Made by a program: the position numbers and the translations under genes
Shown: in pieces, positions 61,101-64,000 of the stretch
Layout of the letters: each line of letters starts with the position of its first letter
Numbering within the stretch: the stretch's first letter is position 1
Notes under the pieces: model-generated
The model's database searches: none
The model's input: the letters and a program-made list of their open reading frames with translations, nothing else
Told to the model about the DNA's origin: nothing
Assembly (NCBI GenBank): GCA_033807695.1
Contig: CM066301.1
Span: forward strand, 4,402,001-4,466,000
Reading direction: 5' to 3'
Length of the DNA: 64,000 nucleotides
DNA from: Daedaleopsis sinensis
Lineage: Eukaryota > Basidiomycota > Agaricomycetes > Polyporales > Polyporaceae

Positions 61101-61594
61101 CGGGGTGCGAGGACGAGGCTGAGAGCGAGGATGCGGGTCGTCGTCGAGCGTCGCCGCCTCGCATCGTGGTCGTCGAGAGCAGAGAGAGAGCGAGTCGGGC
61201 AGAGAGCGAGTCGAGCGAGAGCAGCTGGCAAGACCGGGCGCCCGATCTCGATCCTAGTTCTCGCAACGTCATCTGTGGCTGTGCCTGCGCCTTTGGTTAT
61301 GGGCGCGACTTGTCTCTCGACCACGACGACCCCCGTGGCAGCCATGCAGCCCTCGTCGCCGTCGTCGCCAACAGCGAGCTCAATATCTAGGTACGTACCA
61401 AGCCTAGGAGCGCCATGTCTCTGCCCTTCCTCCCCCTCCTCACCGTCCACGCTGCGTTGCCCCAGACACATCTCCTGTCCTGTCCCAAGCCCTCCTCTCC
61501 GTCCCAACTCCCAGCAACCCCCTCCGTCTCGTACACTCCCCACGGACACTAAGGCTCCCTGCTTTGCGATCCTGACCACTCTTATTCTCGAATC

Positions 61595-62981
61595 ATGCCA
61601 GAAGCCGACATCACCCGCAAGCGCTCCCGCTCGCCCTCGGACAGCGACCAGCCCAAACAGAAGCGTGCCAACACAGGCGCCTCGAATGACTCTCACCGCT
61701 CGCACCATTCCTCTGCCGTGGCCGGTGACGTGAAGATGGAATCCCGCGCAGACGACACCGCTGCCTCTACCCCCGATGCCAAAGGCCATCCCTCTGACGG
61801 AGACCGCGTGTCTGCCGACGACTCGCGTGGCGACAGCACCACGACATCTGCAGCCGCTGGCTCTGCGTCCTCCGCGCCTCCTGCGTCGAACATCCACATG
61901 CGTTGCCTCATCGTCACCCAGGACGCGTCGATAATCATCGGCAAGGCTGGCTCTCACGTCAACGAGATCAGGGAGAAGAGCGGAGCCCGCGTCATGGTCT
62001 CCGAGAGCATTCCTGGTAATCCAGAGCGAATCCTCAACGTGAGCGGCCCACTAGACGCGGTGTCCAAGGTACGTGTGCATATACTCAGTCCTGCCATGCA
62101 AACGCTGACATACCGTATCTAGGCGTTTGGGCTGATAGTACGGAGGATCAACGACGAGCCTTTCGACAAGCCATCTGTCCCCGGCAGCCGTGCTGTCACC
62201 ATCAAGTTCATGATCCCCAACTCCCGTATGGGCTCTGTGATTGGCAAGGGCGGTACAAAGATCAAGGAGATCCAGGATGCCAGCGGCGCAAGGCTGAATG
62301 CCAGCGAGGGTATGCTCCCCGGCTCTACGGAGGTACGTCCGGCGTCTTCGGTGGCCAAAGCCATGTCTCAACGCTCGAACGCGCAGCGCCTCCTGAGCGT
62401 GTCTGGTGTGGCGGACGCGATTCACATCGCGACCTACTACATTGGCAACATCCTCATTGAAGCCAACGAGCGTATGCCCGCTTCCAACAACTCGACCTAT
62501 CGTCCCACGAGCAACTCCAGAAGGCCACCGTACATGGGATCTTCCTACGTTCCCGGCTACACTGCGGCGGCTGCGCATAATCCCTATGCACCTGCGCCTG
62601 GCGCTGGCGCAGCTCCGGCGCCGTCCCAACTCCAGACCCAACAAATCTACATCCCCAACGACTTGGTCGGGTGTATCATCGGAAAAGGCGGCGCGAAGAT
62701 CAACGAGATTAGGCATATGAGCGCAAGCCAGATCAAGATCATGGAGCCTGGTGCCGTGGGCGTGGGCATGAACGGGGCACCGGCGCCCGCAGGCAGCGAA
62801 GGCGAGCGGTTGGTCGTTATCACGGGCCAGCCCGCGAACATCCAGATGGCCGTGCAGCTGTTGTACTCCGTGCGTACTCGTATTTTCTGTCCTCGCGTCG
62901 CTATGTGCCTGATCTCGGCACGTATAGCGACTCGAGCAGGAGAAGCAGAAGCAGCTCCGGCAACAAACGTCGCACGTCTGA
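61595..62981 (+). CDS. Triple-KH poly(C)-binding-type protein, copy 7
   Basis: Exons 61595-62068, 62123-62332, 62387-62869 and 62928-62981; 406 residues, identical protein. Coding sequence equals copy 6. The gene is complete although its unit is cut by the window edge. Confidence 0.93.
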
Positions 62982-64000
62982 GTACGTAGCGTGAAGGTCG
63001 AAGTGGTTTCTTTCGGTCTTGGTCGGCGCTCGTTGCCTCTCGCCGGCGGGCTGCCGTTCGCATTGGGGCGGGGCGGGCTCAGGGCGGGGCTGTCGCGCGC
63101 GATACTCGCGGGGCTCAGGAAGAGGGTAGGTGTCGTGCGCGACGCTACGCTCGCGGGGCAGCAACAAGTACGTAGCTTAAAGCACGCTTTCGACGTCTCT
63201 TCTTCTGGTCTTCGCCCATGCTCGTCGCACCTATCCCCATTGTTCTGTCGCCGTTTACTCTGTCCGTTAGTGCGCCCGTGGTCGCTGACATTACTGCAAA
63301 ACACATAGTACATCTCATCCCCTCCCTGTGTAGTACGCTCTCTGCTGCTATCTCTATATTTAATCCGGAACCCGTTCGCCCATGCCCCTCCCCGTTCTCA
63401 TGTCTTCGTCGTCTCATGTGCCCTTGCAACTCTTCCATCACCTCTTGTCTCTGCTTTCCGCTGCGTCGTCAGGGTTCCCATGTTGTTATCGAGTTCGTTT
63501 CAATCCATCCATGTTTCTCATGCACATCCCAGTCAGTGTACATGTCTCGGATGACCTTTCGCTGCAGAACGCAGGCGTATGCGAGGATCTGCGTGATGCA
63601 AGGAGAGCATGAGCGCGGCGTGAACTGTGCAAGGTGCGTCTTCCGCGTATCACAGCAGATATCTCGCTGACGATTTCAGGTTCACAGCATGTGCACTGCG
63701 GGGTCCAGTCGATTCTGAGCGAGCGAGCAGCTGCGCAACACGCGAACCGGGCCCCGAGACGATGTGCAGGAATGGACGGATGGCACTTCCGCCCGGCGCA
63801 CGCCACCTTCGGCGCGCTGAACGAGGTCTGCGTGTGTGCCATCCCCGACTCTCCATCTCGTCTCTGGCCGCACGGCAGACCGCGCGCGCGAACTTCTGCG
63901 GCCGCACCGCCGGCGTCGTGCCCGAGCACTTCAAGACCTTCGCCGCACGCAGGCTTCCCTGTGCGTCCGGCCCTGAGCACATGGTACGCCTACGACAGCC
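62982..64000. other. U7 region downstream of KH gene, cut by window end
   Basis: The same downstream DNA as in U3, including the predicted 46-nt intron after GTGCAAG near 63630, without the 49-bp deletion. It ends at the window edge before the minus-strand unit. Confidence 0.35.

Larger units (their letters stand above)
51363..61291 (+). repeat. Tandem array unit U6 (9,929 bp)
   Basis: Sixth unit, the shortest. It resembles U4 at 53.7-54.5 kb and U1 across the minus-strand unit (54.8-56.2 kb). It has private deletions of 73 bp at about 57860 and 46 bp at about 59335. Confidence 0.95.
61292..64000 (+). repeat. Tandem array unit U7, truncated by window end
   Basis: The first 2.7 kb of a seventh unit, with an intact KH copy closest to U6. 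The window stops inside the region downstream of the KH gene, so the array continues to the right. Confidence 0.93.

Noticed and set aside
672..64000. Array as an assembly artefact
   Set aside because: Adjacent units differ by many SNPs, indels of 3 to 189 bp and changed repeat numbers, and there is a defined left junction. Near-identity of U3 and U4 could still hide a copy-number error.
672..64000. Array as a transposon or rDNA-type array
   Set aside because: No transposase, reverse transcriptase, terminal inverted or long terminal repeats, and no rRNA-like sequence were recognised in the unit.

Overview
The window is eukaryotic, GC-rich DNA, most likely from a filamentous basidiomycete. 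The reasons are many short GT-AG introns (about 46-90 nt) with GTACGT or GTGAGT donors and CTNAC-like branch sites, plus a three-KH-domain protein whose sequence reads like basidiomycete relatives of fission-yeast Rnc1 and budding-yeast Hek2/Pbp2. The species assignment is inference; I ran no search.

Layout: 1 to about 671 is unique left flank. From about 672 to the end runs a head-to-tail tandem array of a roughly 10-kb unit. I count six complete units, U1 672-10837, U2 10838-21035, U3 21036-31257, U4 31258-41396, U5 41397-51362 and U6 51363-61291, and the start of U7 (61292-64000, cut by the window edge). The array therefore has at least seven copies and its right end is not seen.

Each unit holds, in order: (a) a plus-strand, four-exon gene for a 406-residue poly(C)-binding-type KH protein, complete and identical at protein level in all seven units; (b) about 1.7 kb of downstream DNA with splice signals but no gene I can identify; (c) a minus-strand transcription unit with a TATA box, a CT-rich leader and about ten consensus introns, whose only good reading frame is about 80 residues; (d) about 2.1 kb of promoter or leader-like DNA; (e) a second plus-strand, multi-intron unit that can be read as a 448-residue Arg/Ala/Ser-rich protein in U5, but carries a frameshift, a stop or a lost acceptor in every other unit; (f) a spacer with a duplicated exon-intron block, a 28-bp TATAT-containing VNTR and a 10-bp G-quadruplex-type VNTR leading into the next KH gene.

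The contrast is the main result. The KH coding sequence varies only at three synonymous sites, while everything else in the unit has drifted by substitutions, indels and exchange between units. Neighbouring units are mosaics of one another, which indicates repeated unequal crossing-over or gene conversion. The KH gene appears to be the selected cargo of the amplification. No transposase, reverse transcriptase, tRNA, rRNA or CRISPR array was recognised.
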